Below are positions 60,504 to 64,000 of a DNA stretch of 64,000 bases, piece after piece (positions within the stretch are counted from its first letter, which is position 1; each line of letters begins with the position of its first letter). Origin of the DNA: Vanessa cardui (taxonomy: Eukaryota > Arthropoda > Insecta > Lepidoptera > Nymphalidae); NCBI RefSeq assembly GCF_905220365.1, contig NC_061127.1, positions 1,674,001 to 1,738,000 of the forward strand. The letters run 5' to 3'. The notes beneath the pieces are model-generated. The model made no database searches and was not told where the DNA came from. It saw only the letters and a program-made list of their open reading frames with translations. The position numbers and the translations under genes are program-made.

Positions 60504-60552
60504 ATTCATATTTATTTAATATCATTAACATTGATACTAAATAAATATGAAT
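60504..60552. repeat. Palindrome, 21-bp arms with one mismatch
   Basis: ATTCATATTTATTTAATATCA pairs with 60,532-60,552 apart from one A/G position. The loop is TTAACAT. Confidence 0.85.
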
Positions 60553-61914
60553 GAGAACGATAATGATTAATTCAAAAGTGCACCTATATTACAGTTCACT
60601 GTTGATTGAGTGTTAATATTCTCATTAATTACAATCTCTGACACTTATCAAACATATTGTCATGTGACAAACAAACAATTGGATCGTTATCTTTAATTCA
60701 CATTGCAATCAATCAAAAAAAACAATTTGGGTTTATTAATTACAAACATTTGTATGCAATTTTGATGTGAGGTTTGATGACGAGATTTTAGATTAAGATT
60801 ATATTATTGTATTGAGATCGTCTGTAAAAAAAAAACTAATAAAACATTTCAGAAACAATTTGACTAACAAAATCTTTTTTTTTTGTAATATATAAATATA
60901 GTATCTGGGCTGGGGCCAGATACATTGACGCTGTAAGAAATATAAAAAGCCAGTTTTAAGCAAGAAAAAAATTGTAGCTATATATACGTAGGTATATGTA
61001 TAGCTCATATATAAATAGATTTATTATATATTTCCAGACTAAACATCCTCGATCATAATTCGCCTTATCAATGTCTCGTATAATCTATCAGCCTGTCCTA
61101 AATTATCGTATGGGACGCATATCTAACGATTTACACTTGATCTAAATGTGAAAGATTAAAATATAATATCGCTGTTATATCAAAAATAGTCTGTCGACTA
61201 TCTAGGTTGCTTGAAAACAAATGGAAAACTGGCAAAACTCTAGGACTTATGATAGAGACCAACAGACTCGTCTCAAGCTATACTGGGGCCATTTAGCCAG
61301 ACATTAATTTGGGGGCCATTTGCTAGATATTTACTAAAATTAAAGATCCAGTGTAATGTTTAAAAAAATAGCAATTAACTATTTTTCTTTTTGATTTAAA
61401 GAAATCATCTACCATGGAAAAAATAATTGACATTTTTACAATTTTCATTTTATTATATTAGTATACACTAGCTACGCCAATACTGAAGGTAATTAAACGA
61501 AAAAGTACCCGACCTTTTTATTTGATTTATCTAAATTGCACAGTTTATCTATATTGTAGTAAAATTGTAATTAAATTAAAACACAACAAAACTATAGATA
61601 TATCGAATTTTATAAACAGAAAGGTGTTATAAAATATTAGATAAGAAATATAGATAAAGATATGATATGATAGCTTCAATATATTTACATAAAACGTAAT
61701 AAGTAGTTGAGCGTTTTAAATCATAACTATTCTTCGAAAGAGTCGTAACTCACCTCCGTGAAAAATTGAAAATTGATATCCGATTTATGACAATAATCAC
61801 AGTATTTGATGGATATATGCATAAAAGTAGCATATCAAGATAAAACAATTTGTTAAAAACATTTTACGAGCGATATACGAAGTCAGCTTACAAAATGACA
61901 TGTCAAAACAAAGG
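60553..61914. other. Spacer
   Basis: A scrap of SINE-A (CATTGACGCTGTAAGAAATA, near 60,925) and AT-rich sequence. No gene. Confidence 0.4.
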
Positions 61915-62210
61915 TAAAGCCTGTAAATTTCCCACGGCTGAGCTAAGGCCTCCTATCCTATTATGTAGAGGGTTTGGAACATATCCGCCACGCTATTCCA
62001 ATGCGGGTTGGTGGCATGCACATGTGGTATAATTTTTGATAAAATTAGCCACATGCAGGTTTAATCACGATGTTTTCCTTCACCGCCATCCACGAGATGG
62101 ATTATAAACACAAATTAAGCACATATACATATATAGTGGTGCTTGCCTGGATTTGAACCCGAAATCATCGGTTAAGATGCACGAATTCTAACCACTGGGC
62201 CATCTCAAAC
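61915..62210 (-). mobile_element. SINE-B
   Basis: AAAGCCTGTAAATTTCCCAC to ACTGGGCCATCTCAAAC. The minus-strand head has GGTTAGAATTCGTGCATC and a GGTTCAAATCC-type B box region. Confidence 0.9.
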
Positions 62211-62725
62211 AATATTTAGAGGAAATAGTAAATATTGAAAATCATTGTATTATGTCTTAAACATATACCTACGTAATGATTTCAGCCAGAAGATTAGGCG
62301 TAGTCCGAAAGTGCCAAAAGGGCAATTGAATCAATAATGATTTTGTACAAAATACTTTGGATGCGATCGATACAATATAAACATATCTGAATGAATGAAT
62401 ATCATTGATGGATTTTAAAAATTATCACATACATTTAGGAGCCATGTGCAAATCTATGAGCAAATAACGAGTTTTATTCTAAATAAAATATTACCATCGT
62501 GACTCGGTAAAATGATTCTATCAATAATTCTACTATTACAATTTTGTTACAAATCAAAAAGAACCGTTTCAATTGCTTATTTACAAGTAAAATTTACTTA
62601 ATCATTAGCATACCGTATAATACAAATTTGCATTTAAAGTTCCTCATATGCATTATTTTTCAAATAATAATTTTAAAAATCTATTTATATTTTATAGACA
62701 TATTCTATAACAAGAGTGACTACTG
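62211..62725. other. Spacer, nothing recognised
   Basis: AT-rich. No supported feature. Confidence 0.4.
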
Positions 62726-62870
62726 AATTTCTTGCTGGTTCTTCTCGGTAGAATCTACATTTCGAACCGGTGGTAGCTTCACTCTATGTATATAAGTAGT
62801 TGTTAAATGACTATACCAAAGTGCTTGTAAGAGCCTACTTGAATTAAGTTTAATTTGATTTTGATTTTTG
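62726..62870 (-). repeat. Family E repeat
   Basis: GAATTTCTTGCTGGTTCTTC, TTTCGAACCGGTGGTAGCTT, AGAGCCTACTTGAATTAAGT, ending TTTGATTTTGATTTTTG. Confidence 0.8.
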
Positions 62871-63067
62871 ACAAATATAATAATACTACAAAGTACAGGA
62901 GTATCAGTTTTTTTAATAGATATCATTCCCACCATAACAACCTCGGACGTTAAAAGAACAAATAAAGCCACTGAAATGGCGTCAAAAGGAAATTGAAAAT
63001 TGCAGGGATCATTGGACTAGACGTAGTATATTACAGAATCAGATTCAATTTAATATGCTAAGGAAAC

Positions 63068-63350
63068 TTTTTTTTATGGAATAGGTTGGCGGACGAGTAT
63101 ATGGGCCACCTGATGGTAAGTCATCATCACTCATAGACAATGACGCTGTAAGAAATAATAACTATTCCTTACATCGTCAATGCGCCACCAACCTTGGGAA
63201 CTAAGATGCTATGTCCCTTGTGCCTGTAGTTACACTGGCTCACTCACCCTTCAAACCGGAACACAGCAATACTGCGTACTGTTGTTAGCGGTAGAATATC
63301 TGATAAGTGGGTGCTAACTACCCAGACGGGTTTACACAAAGCCCTATCAT
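63068..63350 (-). mobile_element. SINE-A, near full length
   Basis: T run, ATGGAATAGGTTGGCGGACG, through to ACACAAAGCCCTATCATCAAG. Confidence 0.88.
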
Positions 63351-63459
63351 CAAGTACACTCACTGCAATATGACTGATTGATTAACAATAAAGCTTACTG
63401 ATAAGTAGTCATATTTATTGTTACAATTTATCAACATAGATGATGATCTTACTAATTAC

Positions 63460-63760
63460 CATTTATTGCCTATTCCAATCGAAGGAAGAATAAAGATAAA
63501 CAAACAAAAGATTTACGTATTTAATGCGACTTGCTAATAACTCAGCTATATTGTGCACTAATAATGATTAATATATGATTAATATATCTTTATTTATAAC
63601 ATAACACTATTCAACTAAACTACGTATACTTTAGTTTTACTTCCAAGATTCCGATAACATTTTCTTTGACGTTTAAAATGTCTTTTTTTTTGCAAATCTA
63701 TAGTGAATAGTATAGATTAATTAAGCTTTCGATCAATGACATTGTGTAAAATTGCTGTCA
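63460..63760 (+). repeat. Family G repeat
   Basis: AATAACTCAGCTATATTGTG is identical to the block at 9,538. The following AATATATCTTTATTTATAA and TTCCGATAACATTTTCTTTG blocks parallel 58,060-58,290. Confidence 0.65.
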
Positions 63761-63792
63761 AATGTTATTTATATGGTTTTTCACTTCTTGAC

Positions 63793-63954
63793 ACTAGCAC
63801 GCACTGGTGATTTTTGTCATGGTGACTGTTTCGTCACTCTTGTCAAGTCACCCAATTGTCACGTCGTAACTTGCGCGCACCTCCATACATATTCATGGAC
63901 TCGACAAGAGTGACGAAACAGTCACCGTGACAAAAGTTACCAGTGCGCGCTAGT
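63793..63954. mobile_element. 162-bp MITE with 57-bp terminal inverted repeats
   Basis: 63,793-63,849 and 63,898-63,954 are reverse complements with about six mismatches (ACTAGC..GCACTGGT / ACCAGTGC..GCTAGT; GTGACTGTTTCGTCACTCTT is conserved). Only 48 bp of unique sequence lies between the arms. No coding sequence; superfamily not assigned. Confidence 0.85.
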
Positions 63955-64000
63955 TCTTATGGTTGGAGTACAGTACCTATACTATGATTGTATTTCAAGG

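Overview
This looks like about 64 kb of butterfly or moth nuclear DNA (Lepidoptera, possibly a nymphalid). Support: an AT-rich background, genes split by GT-AG introns, and dozens of copies of lepidopteran-type SINEs, Helitrons and MITEs. All three gene families fit an insect: secreted pancreatic-type lipases, a GH20 hexosaminidase D and an SLC16 monocarboxylate transporter. The species-level placement is inference. No bacterial, viral, CRISPR or toxin system is present.

Layout. All recognised genes lie on the minus strand. (1) 1-27,100: a cluster of three pancreatic-lipase-like genes. Lip1 (1-559) is cut by the window edge. Lip2 has its signal-peptide exon at 20,521-20,398 and its catalytic exon at 15,027-14,120. 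Lip3 has exons at 27,064-26,944 and 26,323-25,422. The Lip1 and Lip2 catalytic exons and their flanks (about 2 kb) are near-identical, but the duplication does not reach the signal-peptide exon. I found no separate first exon for Lip1 in the window. (2) 27,100-35,200: gene-poor, AT-rich, repeat-laden spacer. (3) 35,198-44,217: an 11-exon hexosaminidase D gene (461 aa predicted, reading frame closes exactly) with several SINEs and a 41-bp minisatellite in its introns. (4) 44,218-46,803: spacer. (5) 46,804-52,072: a five-coding-exon monocarboxylate transporter (795 aa predicted) containing an 87-bp intron with no in-frame stop. (6) 52,073-64,000: upstream sequence with no recognisable gene, a GC-richer CRE-containing island near 56.5 kb, and more SINEs, palindromes and a long-TIR MITE at the right end.

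Repeats. Family names used here are local labels. SINE-A has an A-rich tail and resembles what I recall of Metulj-type butterfly SINEs (name unverified). SINE-B has a tRNA-derived head with A and B boxes and a (GTT)n tail. SINE-C is a second tRNA-headed family. Families D and E are related interspersed repeats carrying the core CTACCACCG. Families G and H are repeats I do not recognise. Nested insertions give relative ages: SINE-A sits inside SINE-B and inside family E, and a CR1/Rex1-like LINE sits inside a SINE-B.

The strongest leads are: the lipase exon duplication (14 differences in 559 coding bases by my count, 13 of them silent); a 26-bp-arm palindrome present in only one of the two duplicated copies; a Helitron at the duplication edge; the stopless MCT intron; a MITE inserted 5 bp past the Lip3 stop codon; and a scatter of perfect short-loop palindromes.
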